In this document: positions 44,746 to 55,548 of the stretch, piece by piece
How positions within the stretch are numbered: position 1 is the stretch's first letter
Layout of the letters: every line of letters starts with the position of its first letter
From: Przewalskia tangutica
Taxonomy: Eukaryota; Streptophyta; Magnoliopsida; Solanales; Solanaceae
Direction of reading: 5' to 3'
Length of the DNA stretch: 64,000 nucleotides
Assembly: GCA_029844215.1 (NCBI GenBank)
Contig: CM056730.1
Coordinates: 55,626,924-55,690,923, forward strand
Notes under the pieces: generated by a model
The model's input: the letters and a program-made list of their open reading frames with translations, nothing else
What the model was told of the DNA's origin: nothing
Database searches by the model: none
Translations under genes and position numbers: made by a program

Positions 44746-44999
44746 TGTAGTTCTTAGAGGTCTGTAGTCATATCTTGTGGGTCGGTTTGTAAAGAAGAAA
44801 GATGTAACTGCGCTTGGTTATGTATATGTATATGTATATGCGCCCAGGGAGGTAGCCTTATCGGCTAACCTATCGTTTAATTCTTGTTGATTTATTTTAT
44901 AAGTTTCATGTATGTTCCGCTGATTATCTCTGATGTTTACATGTAAGGGTGTCCAGGTAGAGCACCAGTCGCGGGCCCGGGGTCGGGTCATGACAAAAG

Positions 45000-45011
45000 T
45001 GGTATCAGAGC
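45000..45011 (+). other. Primer-binding site for initiator-Met tRNA (F)
   Basis: TGGTATCAGAGC starts 4 nt after the LTR end. Confidence 0.92.
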
Positions 45012-45057
45012 AGTTAGTCCTCGAAAAATGTCTACAGACCGTGTCTAGTAGAGTCTT

Positions 45058-45091
45058 GGTTATCGGTGTGTTGTGCACCACATCTATAACC
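45058..45091 (+). other. Leader hairpin with GTGCAC loop (F)
   Basis: The stem is GGTTAT/ATAACC, one mismatch, then GGTGTG/CACATC, with loop TTGTGCAC. The lower stem has G-C where all other copies have A-T: both strands changed together. Confidence 0.78.
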
Positions 45092-45208
45092 AGGAGGCTG
45101 CAAGACATTTAGGGTTGGTTTCCATTCTTCTCACTCTGAGATCGTGCAATAGAGCTGTGTTATTAGGTTGATCCGTCTCTGACGTATTCTTATGTATATG
45201 AATCAGCT

Positions 45209-46516
45209 ATGCCTCCACGGAAGGCGACCAGGGCCCAGAAGGGCAAGGCAGCAGCAGGAGCTACCAGTGGTGCGCAAAGGGTTACTAGGACTCAGGCCCA
45301 GACTATTCCTGAGGTTGTGGTCCAGACGGCGAGTTCAGTTACGCCGACAATATTAGAGGAGCCGAGAGTAGCCGCAGCTCCAGGGGTTCCGATACCTGAG
45401 CCCCCAGTCCCTCAGCCAAGGGCGGAGTATAGAGATTATGGAGAGAAAATCAAATTATTGACTAGCATAGTGGTAGAGGCACAAATGACAGAGCGTGTAG
45501 CTAACCCTAGAGCCGACAGTTTGAGGATTCGGGATTTCTGGGGTTGTAGTCCACCCGAGTTCTATGGTTCGAGATCTGAGGATGATCCTCAGGAGTTTAT
45601 TCGGCATATACAGCGGACTATGCAGGTGCTTAGGGCCTCAGAGACAGAGTCAGTTGTGTTAGCTTCTTACCGGTTACGTGATATTGCGTTGAACTGGTTT
45701 GAGTCATGGGAACTGTCTAGGGGTATGGGTGCTCCTCCAGCTGTTTGGGATGAGTTCACAGAGGCCTTTCTTGATCACTTTTTACCTCCTGAGATGAGGA
45801 GGGCCCGTGTTGATAGGTTCTTGTCATTGAGGCAGAATGGAAGAACCATCATGGAGTACAACCTGGAGTTTGACTCGTTGGCCAGGTATGCGCACACTAT
45901 TGTGGCTGACATGGTTGATAGAGTTCATCGCTATGTTATGGGGCTAGACCGCTATATGATCATTGCTTGCCTGGGAGTGGCCCTTCAGCAAGGTATGGAT
46001 ATTGCCAGGATGCAGACATATGCACAGGGGATTGAGGACAGCGAGAGAGAGGACCAGCCAGACCAAGGCCAGCCCAAGAGGGCCAGGACGACAAAGCTTC
46101 AGGGTAACTTTCGAGGCGGACAGCCTCAGCAGCAGGCTAGGTCTACATTTTAGCCGGTACAGAGTGCTCCTTCCCAGTTTTCTGGTAGGAGGTTGGATCA
46201 GCCGGGTAATTCAGGAGCTGGTCAGAGCTCCAGAGTTTCGACCGCACGCACACGCGTTTCTGCGCACGGACCACTCTTCCCTCAGTGTTCACAATGTGGC
46301 CGGCATCACCATGGGGAATGTCGTCGTGCTACTGGTGTCTGTTTTACCTGTGGCCGTCAGGGACATATGTTGAGAAATTGTCCTAGTAGGAGGGTTACAT
46401 GTGGGATAGCACAGTCTACTAGATCAGTTGCGGGTTCTTCTCCTTCAATAGCTAGGCAGGATGTTCATACACCGGCAGGCCGTGGCAGAGGTCGTGGTGG
46501 AAGTTCCCGGTTTTAG
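45209..46516 (+). pseudogene. gag: gag of element F, nearly intact, one premature stop
   Basis: This is the best-preserved coding region in the window: 435 codons from ATG 45209 with one in-frame TAG at 46151-46153, where the aligned D sequence has CAG. The N-terminus is basic (MPPRKATRAQKGKAA), followed by a Pro/Ala-rich linker. The Retrotrans_gag capsid domain covers roughly residues 115-260 (FYGSRSEDDPQEF, ALNWFESWE, FLDHFLPPEMRRARVDRFLS, MEYNLEFDSLARYAH, HRYVMGLDRYM). A CCHC knuckle CFTCGRQGHMLRNC lies at about 376-390, preceded by a Cys/His stretch (CSQCGRHHHGEC). The C-terminus is Gly/Arg-rich, ending GGSSRF. After the stop, the next frame reads SGLLNRLYDFR-like, a likely remnant of the normal gag-pol join. 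Gag would assemble particles; this copy makes at most a 314-residue product. Confidence 0.93.
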
Positions 46517-46854
46517 CGGTCTTTTGAACCGTCTATATGATTTCAGGTAAATCTTTGATCCTTTAGAGACTTGTATTCATGATAAGGTTGTTGTATGTTT
46601 AAGTGTCATGAACGGATAATATTGAGATTATGTATGTATGCTAGAAGTAAGTTGGAAGTATAAAAAGATAATCCTTTTAGGCCATAAATGGGAGTAAATA
46701 GTGATGGTGCACACTTTGGATTTGTTTCCTCGTTTGGTTTATGATGGGTGGATATGCAAGTGCGGTGTATTAGGGCCATATGTGACATAATTAGGTTTCA
46801 CTAAGTGTAGTTTTATGAGACTATGACGAGAAATGATAGATTGAGCGCCGAAAG

Positions 46855-46890
46855 AACATTCGGGGACGAATGTTTCTAAGGGGAGAAGAA
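46855..46890 (+). other. Pre-PPT hairpin and polypurine tract (F)
   Basis: AACATTCG-GGGA-CGAATGTT is followed by AAGGGGAGAAGAA against the LTR start at 46891. Confidence 0.85.
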
Positions 46891-49689
46891 TGTTACACCC
46901 CGGAATTACAGGAGAAGTATACGAGAATAGACGCGAGAACACAAGAATTGAAAATTTGTACGAAAGAAAGAATTGTTTTTCCGAGAGAAAATCTTCCGAA
47001 CTTCGGAAAGGAAAAATGTTCGTTGATGCGAATTAGATTCTCAAAATACATTATTGGAAGAGTATGGAATTTATTAACATTATGGAAATTTATTTACGGA
47101 TTTGGTCACGTAGGGCCCACCCGAGAAATTTTATGTTTTGTGGGGCCCACGAGGGTTACGAAATTTTACGGATGAATGGGAGGGCGACACGTGTCACCCA
47201 ACCACATGGGCTTGCTCGAATGGACCATGGTTTAGTGGTCTTGTGACCAAGGTTAAGTAGTAATGTGGATGACAAAGTCTTGAAGCCTAGCTTGATATAA
47301 TTGACTAAGTCAACTTGCCCACTTGACTAGATATTTAATCTCCTTCATCCAAGCCACACAAGTGTTATAATCTTGACCCTCCATTGTGTTATATATTCAC
47401 CTAAATAGCAGTACAAGTCTCCATACTTAGAAAAAATTTAGAGAAGACTTTGAGCATGTTCTATAGCTCTCGGGTTTGAGCAAGACTCCACACAAAAAAA
47501 ATTCGTTTGTGGCTCAATAATCCCAATACTCTAACCCAAGGTTCCTAGGGGTGTTGTAAGGATATCTCAATAGAAAGATCCCGGAAAAATGACGTTTTTA
47601 TGTTAGTCGCAAGGCGAAAACCTAAGGTGTTCTTCAACTTTGAAGATGAAACTTGAATAGGAGTTCTTCATGAGCTTCTAAGGAGTGCTTGGAGCGGATT
47701 GGAACATAAGAGGAGGAGCTAAAAGTTGCTAAGGATCGACTTTTACGCTTGGACATTATTAGGGCTTATTGAGGTAAAAAATTTCATCTTCTTAATGTAA
47801 TTGATAATTACATGTTATAGTAGCTAAGAAATAAGCATGTGGTATATAGAATGAAGTTTTAAAGGATTTGGATCATGTCGACATGTTAAAACCGAAAATG
47901 GACAAGCTAGCCATTAATGTTGAAATCAATTTGGTCGATAGTTACAATCGTCACATGTTAAGAAAGAAAGGATTTATAGTTGTTGTAATTGTTATTATGT
48001 ATATAACATGTTGGAATAACAACTTGGATTGAAAAAGGAATTGAAAGGAAATTGACATTGTGATGGATAATGTTATTGCCGAGAATGTGCCTTAAGGAAT
48101 GGACAGTTTTATATTGATTGTGTGGCAGAATTTTACACGTCCTATTAGGCGTGTAATCCCCTTTGTATTGCTGAATTGTTGGGCCTTAAATGTGACATTT
48201 GGTTATTGATTTTTGGGCCTTGAAAAAGGTGGAAAAGTACGTAGAAACAAAGGAAGTGCTGCCCAAATTTCAGTAGAATAAGAGACCTAGCACTTAGTAT
48301 TATTCCACGTTGATAAGCTAGGAGTTGATAGACATGTTATGATTACTATAGGTTGAAGTACTACGTATAGCGTATTCTACCTGAAGGATGGAATAGCTAT
48401 CAAGGTTGAAGTACTTTGGAGCATTTTGCTACTTGTCGATAATCGTCGCGAGGTATGTAAACCCTTTCCTTCTTTTGGCATGATTCTATGTATGTAATAT
48501 ACATGTGGTGTTATTTCATGATTCTTTCTACTTTTAGAAGTTAAGAGATATGTATGTTGATTTACTCTATGTAAAAGTTACGTCTAAGTTATCCTAAGTT
48601 CTTACCAAGTCTTATGGGGGATGTTGGTAAGAGTCGTTAGGAAGTATTTGGAGTCGAGCTGACTTTGCTAAGTTACTGCACGAATAAGAATAAGTATCGA
48701 ACAAGCCATTGCAGCGTTAATAAAAGAAAATGTATCGACAATCAATTAAATTAAAATGAGTAGAATTCTCCATCTGCATAGAAGCTAAGATAAGACAAAA
48801 TTGTATTACATTTTCTAGATCATGGCTGCTTTAATAAGATCGTTTTAAACGGGTATAACCTATTCACGTGCATAAAAGTATATGTTACTTAATTTAAAGA
48901 GTTTACGTTATGAAGTTTTAAGACTATGAACCTTGAATTCTTAAAAGGTTAAGAGACTTTATTTTTCAAGTTATGGGACTTGATTCTTAAAAGAAGGAAT
49001 GACTTAATTTAAAAGTATAGAATACTTGATTTGGGAAAAGCATTGATAACTTGATATTCTAAGTTAAGAAACTTGATTTCTTAAAAGTTAAGAGACTTGA
49101 AGTATTTTGAAAGCTATGTAACTTGATTTGAAAGTATAAGTCTCTTGGTTATAAAAAAAATGAATTTGTCTAAGACATAAAGAGTTATAACGACTTTATG
49201 GGAAGTTGGTTATAACAACTTTATGGAAGGTTAAAAGAATGGTTTTCTCTAGTAATGTAAACAAAGAAATAACTTGAAATAAAGAAGGGCAATTTGATTT
49301 AAAGGTACCAATTGCTTAAAGATTTAAAGTAAGGGTCACTTGATTTAGAAGCCTAGAAATGTATTTCTCAAAATGTAGTGACTTGTTTGAAATGTAGACA
49401 TGCCTTGATACTACGGGTGTTAGTATCTTGGGGTTTTATATGAAAATGAGTCTTTTGAAAAGAATGGAAGTACGTAGTACTTTGGGTTAAATTCCCGGAT
49501 TTTTAATGACATGTTAGTGCCTTAAGTTTGAATAAAATGAGAGTGCTTAATAATTAAGGCTAATAAGAAGTTAAGGGATTTCTTAACTTGCTTATCTTAT
49601 GTATGATATCCGGTTGTGCTAGTGATGTATTGTTTCATTACGGGGTCATTCCCCGGGCTTGTTGCATTTGCATATTCCGTGGATTTGCT

Positions 49690-49880
49690 CCCCACGATGC
49701 GAAGAATACCTCATGCGAGTACGTAGGGCTTATGCGGGTGAAATAGTCCTATGCGGGGTGGACCAGTCCTATGCGAGGAGATTACCTCATGCGGGTCCAT
49801 ACGACCTATGCGGGCGGATACAGTCTATGCGAGGAAATTACCTCATGCAGGTCCATACGGCCTATGCGGGTGAAATAGTC
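49690..49880 (+). repeat. Short imperfect repeats in the F 3' LTR
   Basis: Units around CTATGCGAGGAAATTACCTC and TCCATACGACCTATGCGGG repeat two to three times. Relatives are found near 6120-6250 and 53170-53330. Confidence 0.65.
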
Positions 49881-49954
49881 CCAAGAGTAGGATTGCCAAA
49901 TGATACTATGGGCAGGTGGCCCTAAGTTGATCATAAGCTTCCTTTTTTTATGCA

Positions 49955-50160
49955 GTATACCTTTATGGGCAGACTTATGTGAATTTATCGCGTCCCAGAT
50001 TGGGCCGGGCAGTATACCTTTATGGGCAGACTTATGTGACTTTATCGCGTCCTAGATTGGGTCGGGCAGTATACCTTTATGGGCAGACTTATGTGGCTTT
50101 ACCGCGTCCCAAAATGGGCCGAACAGTATACCTTCGTGGGAAGGCTTTTGTATGACTTCG
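49955..50160 (+). repeat. 57-bp-type minisatellite in the F 3' LTR, 4 copies
   Basis: The unit contains CAGTATACCTTTATGGGCAG and TTATCGCGTCCCAGATTGGG. It is clearly the same family as the D arrays, with fewer and more diverged copies. Confidence 0.9.
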
Positions 50161-50361
50161 CCGTGTCCCGCAAATGGGCCAGGTTACGTTATTACGTATG
50201 GATAATCAAAGTGAACTCCAAAATGAGGTGTCCCTCCATAAAGGGTCGGATTATGTTATGCAAGATAAGTAAGTTATATGGTTATGAACTTGATGATTTT
50301 TCCTAAGTATGTACGTAAGAATTTGACTATAACTCTTATTGAAAAATGGAAAAAGATAATA

Positions 50362-51120
50362 ATGTAGGTCGTCGATTGGTTGGTTCGACGTGGGCAAGGT
50401 TCAGTTAGTTGGCCCAAACTTGATTCAGCAGGCTTTGGATAAGGTGAAACTTATCCAGTAGAGACTGCTAGCAGCTCAGAGTCGGCAAAAGTCTTATGCA
50501 GATAATCGGCGTCGACATTTGGAATTTCAGGTAGACGATTGGGTCTTCTTGAAGGTATCACCCATGAAGGGTGTGATGAGATTCGGAAAGAAGGGGAAAC
50601 TTAGCCCAAGGTACATTGGGCCTTACCAAATCATTCGTAGAGTAGGAAATGTTGCCTATGAGTTAGATCTGCCATCGGATTTAGAGGCGGTACATCCGGT
50701 CTTCCATGTTTCTATGTTGCGGAAGTGTATCGGAGATCCATCGAGAGTTTTCCCAGCTAGCGATGTCCAGGTGACAGAGGGATTATCTTATGAGGAGAGT
50801 CCCATAGCGATAATCGATCGCCAGGTCTGGCGACTGCGGACCAAGGATGTGGCTTCCGTCAAAGTCTTGTGGCGGAGTGATAATATTGAGGAGATGACCT
50901 GGGAAGCAGAAGAGGACATGATGAGGAATTATCCTCACTTATTTTCGACACCTTCAGGTAATTCATTTCCCTTACTTGTGAAGTATTTTTCTTAAGTACT
51001 ATTATGTGGCCACACGTGGCATTATTGGTATGTAGGGGTTGTAAAAGGGAGACTATGTCGCTATCTATAAGATTGACTCCGAAAGAACATTCAGGGACGA
51101 ATGTTTCTAAGAGGGAAGAA
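50362..51120 (+). mobile_element. 3' end of the internal region of element G2
   Basis: It begins abruptly in the integrase at a breakpoint with the F LTR and runs through the chromodomain, a short tail, a hairpin (AACATTC-AGGGA-GAATGTT, one pair lost, near 51087) and a polypurine tract (GAGGGAAGAA) against the LTR at 51121. Confidence 0.88.
50363..50995 (+). pseudogene. Integrase C-terminus and chromodomain (element G2 pol end)
   Basis: This continuous frame of 210 codons has one stop (TAG, 50459-50461) and no frameshift, far better kept than other pol pieces here. It reads IGWFDVGKVQLVGPN, then the C-terminal DNA-binding domain (VDDWVFLKVSPMKGVMRFG, KKGKLSPRYIGPYQIIRRVG, HPVFHVSMLRKCIGDPS). 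It ends with a chromodomain (ASVKVLWRSDN, then MTWEAEEDMMRNYPHLF near 50850-50950). The catalytic core and everything upstream are missing because the left end is the F LTR breakpoint. A chromodomain after integrase is the defining mark of chromoviruses. Confidence 0.95.
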
Positions 51121-52184
51121 TGTTACGCCCCGTAATTTCAAGAGAATAAGATGAAGACGTACGAAAGGAAATAAGATTTGAATTTGGAAAGATAAGTTGG
51201 CAAAAATGTTATAGACAGATTTTGAATCAACTTTGGAGTGCTATATATCCAAGTTTATTAAGAGTTTTTAGGTGTTTAAAAAGCCTAATATGAAGTTCGT
51301 TGAGTCTAGTTTCCAACGCAAAAAACCGCTCGTCGATAGGACATCGTAGCGGAGAAGTATGGACGTTAAAAGTTCAGTTGGCAGAAGTGAAGGAAAACTA
51401 TTCCAGTCAGGCGCTACGACGCCGGCTGCAGAGCCGCGACACCGTAAGTCCTGAAACTTTCTGAAGTTGCAGTGCCACGGCGCCGGCTACAGGGCCGCGG
51501 CGCCGAGGCGGGATTTTTTGCGAAAAATGGGGGAAAATCAGAAGATATTTGTGTAAAGGCCTATGGGAGGGCGACAAGTGTCCCTCCCATCTTGTAGTCC
51601 AAGAAAGGTCTTATATATTGACCAAGTCTTGCAAGACTTGGTTATTTGGAAAGATTCATCCTAAAGGAATTCCTCTTCTCTTCTCCCTAAAAATTTTAAG
51701 AACCCTAAGCCTAGTGAAATTATTGGTGAGGCGGCAAGAAGATAAAGTGTTGATAAACTTGTAGAGGGTTCGTGTGGATGATTTTGACGAGAAAAGGAGT
51801 TGCGGAAAAAGGGCTATAGTGGGCGAAATCCTAAAGGTAAAATTCCCTCTCCTCTTGGAAGTAGATTATGATACATGTAATAGTTGATATTGATCATGTG
51901 AATTATACATTGATGTTGATAAGTGTTATAGGGTATTGGGAGCCTAAATACGAACACGAGCTTATTAGCCATTGAAAGTACAATTCAAATTGGTCGATAG
52001 TTATAATCGTCGCACGTTGTCTAAATAAGAGATTATAGTTGTTGAGATTGATTGCGACTATATAACATGTGAGAATGATAATATGGATTAAAAAGGAATT
52101 GGAAAAGACTTTATGCGGTTGTACCTTGTAGTCGAAAATGATATTTAATATTGGACTGTTTTATATGAATTGTGAGGCAGAATT

Positions 52185-52208
52185 TTATACGCCCTGTAAG
52201 GCGTATAA
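52185..52208 (+). other. Mid-LTR inverted repeat, covaried form (G2)
   Basis: TTATACGCC/GGCGTATAA forms a 9-bp stem with a 6-nt loop. Other LTRs have TTACACG/CGTGTAA: the C-G pair became T-A on both sides. Confidence 0.7.
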
Positions 52209-53524
52209 TCCCCTTTGATTGGTTGATGTTTTGAGCCTTAAATATGGCATTTGGTTATTGGATTCGGGCCTTGAAAAATGTGGAAAAGTACGTAGGAACA
52301 GAGGAAGTGATGTCCAATTTTCCGTAGAATAAGTGATTTTACACTTAGAATATTCTACGTTTAAAACTAGAAGTTGATAAACGTATTATGGTCATTATAG
52401 GTTGACATACTACGTACGACATATTGGACTTAGCAAGTGGATTGAACCGAAGAGGTATGTGGAACTTTTCTTATCTCGTGAGCATGAGTAGTTTTAAATG
52501 TATAGTACGGTAGACGTACGAGCTTTAAATGAATTCAGTTTCATTTGGTATCCTTGACTTGTTTTAAGAATGTCCAAGTTGGTTGAGTTAGAGAATTAAC
52601 TCACTTGTTTTTAAAAAAGGATAAGAATGCCTTAGTGCCTAAAGCATAAAGTTAGTATAACGGCTTTATGGGAAGTTGGTTATAATAACTTTATGGAAAA
52701 TTAAAAGAATGGTTTACTCTAGTGAAGTAAATAAAGATAAATGACTTGAAATGAAGAAAGGCAAATTGATTTAAAGGTATCAATTGCTTAAGGTTTTAAA
52801 GTAAAAAGTCATTTGGTTTAGAAGCGTATAAATGTATTTCTAAAAGGTATTGTGACTTGTTTTGAAAGGTAGATATGACTTGATACTACGTTTATTAGTA
52901 TGTTGGAGTTTTATATGAAAAATGGTCATTTTAAAAGAATAGAAGTACCTAGTACTTTGGGTTAAATTCCCGGATTTTATGATGACATGTTAGTGCCTTA
53001 AGTAAACTAAAATGAGAGTGTATATGAATAAGGCTAATAAGAAGTTAGGGGATTTCTTAACTTGCTTATGTTATGTATGATAAGTCGGTGGTTCTTATGT
53101 TATGTATGATAGCCATTGGTCAGGTTAGGTTATGTTATTCTGCGGATAAATCCTCGTTACTACTTATTCCATGGATTTGCTACCCATGATGCGAGTGCGG
53201 CGTTTGTACTCGTTGCGGGCCCACCGGGCCCATGCGGGTGAAATAGTCCTATGCGGGTGAAATAGTCCCATGCGAGGCGGATGACCTCATTGCGGGTCCA
53301 CAGGACCTATGCGGGTGAAATAGTCCCAGGAGTAGGATTGCTTAATGATACTAAGGGCGAGTGGCCCTACTTTGATCATGAGCCTCCTATTTTTATGCAG
53401 TAAAGTATACTCTTGATTACTCTCATTGTTAGTAAGACACAGTGTACTGTTATTTGAGTTATCATACATGTCTCCAGCTTTATTTTAGACTTTATGATTT
53501 CATTTCAGTACTTTCAGTTTTGCA

Positions 53525-53735
53525 TACTTGGTACATCTGTTGTACTGACCCCCTTTCCTCGGGGGATGCGTTCATGCCGCAGGTAGGGGTAAGCAGGTGG
53601 TGGATCCTCACTCTTAGGATCACTGATCAGGTGTCAGAAGCTCCATTTCTCCGGAGGCTTGTCTTTTGGTACGGTTTCCCTGATGTTGTAGATAGATGTA
53701 CATTCAGGGGTATGACGGGGCCCTGTCCCGTCACA
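53525..53735 (+). other. Chain of hairpins near the LTR 3' end (G2)
   Basis: This has the same series as 44530-44745. The last stem reads GACGGG/CCCGTC instead of GGCGGG/CCCGCC, a compensatory change. The second stem has a longer loop (CCCCC-TTTCCTC-GGGGG). Confidence 0.65.
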
Positions 53736-53980
53736 GTTGTTATTCTTAGAGGTCTGTAGTCATATCTTGTGGATTGGGTTGTAAGAACAAAGATGTAATT
53801 GCCTTATTTTTGGGTTATGTATATTTCACAGAAGGTGGCCTTATCGGCTAGCCTGTTGATATTTCTACTGTCTAAGTATTTTTATGAGTTTATGTATGTT
53901 CCGCTGCTATTCTCTGATGTATACCTGTAAGGGGTGCCCAGGTAGGGCACCAGTCGCAGGCCCGGTGTCGGGTCGTGACA

Positions 53981-54613
53981 CCTACCCTCAGGATCATTAT
54001 GCATATCCTATTAATGGGACTATTTCACCCGCATGAGACTCGAACCCGCATGGATCTTGTAGACCCGCAATGAGTATATATACCCGCATCATGGAGAGCT
54101 AGTCCATGGAATATTCATGGGACTGTTTCACCCGCATGGGACTCGAACCCGCATAGATCTTGTAGACCCGCAATGAGTATCTATACGCGATACCCGCATC
54201 ATGGAGAGCTAGTCCACGAAATAATATCATGGGAATTGAACCCGCATGAGCCCTTTAGACCTGCAATGGGTACACCTACTCACGTCATGGGAGCTAATCC
54301 ATGAAATATATATATAATGTTGTCGGCCCTCTAGTGAGGGACGCGGTGATGTGGAAATATAACACTTGCACGAATAGCTATCATGAGCAACCATATGCAA
54401 GTTAAATAATTTTTGACTCTCATTAGAATAAATAGAATGAACTATCATTTTAGAAAAACCAAGGCACTATCACATCTTTATTTTAGAAAACACCAAGGCA
54501 CTATCATATATTCCTTTTAGAAACTTCAAGGCACTATCATACCTTCCTTTTAGAAAACCCAAGGCAATACCATGCCTTCCTTTTTAGAAAAACCAAGATA
54601 ATACCATGCCTTC
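53981..54613 (-). mobile_element. Inverted fragment of an E-type LTR
   Basis: On the minus strand this matches E at roughly 40000-40860: the AAGGCATGGTA and CCTTGATAGT repeats, the GCATATGGTTGCTCAT stretch and the GCGGGTGAAATAGTCCC repeats. It is bounded by G2 on the left and the end of LTR H on the right. No gene. Confidence 0.75.
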
Positions 54614-55548
54614 TGTCACGACCCGACCCCGGGCCCGCGACTGGTGCCCTACCTGGGCACCCCTCACAGGTATACATCAGAGAATAGTAGCGGAACATAC
54701 ATACAACTCAAAAAGAAATAAATAATAGGTTAGCCGATAAGGCCACCTTCCAAAAGTATACACATAACCCAAAAAGCAGTTACCTCTTTTTTTTCTTTAC
54801 AACCCAATCCACAAGATATGACTACAGACCTCTAAGAATTTTTACATAACAACTGCGACGGGACAGGGCCCCGCCATACCCCTGAATGTACATAAATCTA
54901 CAACCTCAGGGAACTGTACCAAACGACAAATCCTCCGGAGAAAGGGAGCTTTCCAAGAACTGAACAGTGATCCTAAGAATGAGGATCAGCAAGCTATGTA
55001 CCTCAACCTGCGGCATGAACGCAGCCCCCGAAGGAGGTCAGTACAAAATATGTACCAAGTATGTAAAACTGAAAGTACTGTAATTTAAATCATAAAGTCT
55101 AGACATAAAAAGCTGGAGACAAGTATGATAATCAAATTTACAGTACAACCGTGCCTTGCTGAAATGAAAGTAATGAAAGTCAGTTTTACCTTTTACAAGA
55201 CTATTTCAACACATGAACAATATTCACACCATGACTAGGGACACAAGCCCTCAAAACCATCACACAGTCCAGTAAGGGTCTCAAGCCCGCAAAACATCAA
55301 AGCGTGCCCGTGGAAGCCTCCGTCACTGCCGACAGCCGTAAGGTAAAATATATCCATGTAACGCGCCCGTGGCATCCTCCATCACTGTCGGCGTGCACAT
55401 ATGCAATATATATTTATATATCTCATGCCCGTGGAATCCCTCATCCGGGTACATGACTTCATGGAGAGCTAATCCATGGGGTAATAATCGTATATAACAT
55501 GCCTGTGGAACCCTCATCTCGGGTACATGTCTTCATGGGGAGCTAGTC
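54614..55548 (-). mobile_element. Inverted C-type LTR, 3' end only (H)
   Basis: The minus strand ends in the LTR terminus GGGTCGTGACA at 54614. It contains the hairpin chain (about 54850-55050) and C-type minisatellites (CCATGGACTAGCTC and similar, 55440-55548). It is cut at 55548 by the start of LTR I. The rest was not found. Confidence 0.85.

Larger units (their letters stand above)
41669..44995 (+). mobile_element. 5' LTR of element F, 3327 bp
   Basis: TGTTACACCCCGG to CGGGTCATGACA, followed by an intact primer site. The first 760 bp nearly match the 3' LTR (4 differences in the first 130 bp by eye). After about 42427 the two diverge strongly, and this LTR then follows the D/E type. It has a perfect ACGT-core palindrome, a TATA box, an array at 43825-44230 and the hairpin chain at 44530-44745. 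ACAAA (41664-41668) should be its left target duplication. Confidence 0.9.
44996..46890 (+). mobile_element. Internal region of gag-only element F
   Basis: The region holds the primer site, leader hairpin, gag with one stop, about 340 bp without a gene, and the hairpin and polypurine tract. It has no pol sequence. Its layout and length (1.9 kb) match element D, including the sequence after the gag stop. Confidence 0.9.
46891..50361 (+). mobile_element. 3' LTR of element F, mosaic and cut short
   Basis: It starts TGTTACACCCCGG like the F 5' LTR and follows it to about 47641 (TTCAACTTTGAAG). It then switches to C-type sequence (matching 20260 onward), and near its right end carries 57-bp-type repeats like element D (49955-50160). 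At 50361 it breaks off, before the hairpin chain and the GTGACA end, and joins another element's pol. An intact ACGT-core box is at 47182-47199. Confidence 0.85.
51121..53980 (+). mobile_element. 3' LTR of element G2, G type, 2860 bp
   Basis: TGTTACGCCCCG to GGTCGTGACA, directly after G2's polypurine tract. It shares with solo LTR G1 the GTTCGTTGAGTCTAG stretch and the GC-rich palindromes (51410-51510). It carries the covaried mid-LTR inverted repeat (52185-52208), short repeats at 53170-53330 and the hairpin chain at 53525-53735. CCTAC at 53981-53985 is the expected right-hand duplication. Confidence 0.9.

Noticed and set aside
46505..46530. Programmed frameshift at TTTTAGC between gag and pol
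   Set aside because: A shift of one base would lead into a gag-pol-linker-like reading, and the site is shared by A1, D and F. But nothing of pol follows in D and F, so a simple shared mutation or relic explains it as well. Kept as a note in the gag-only finding.
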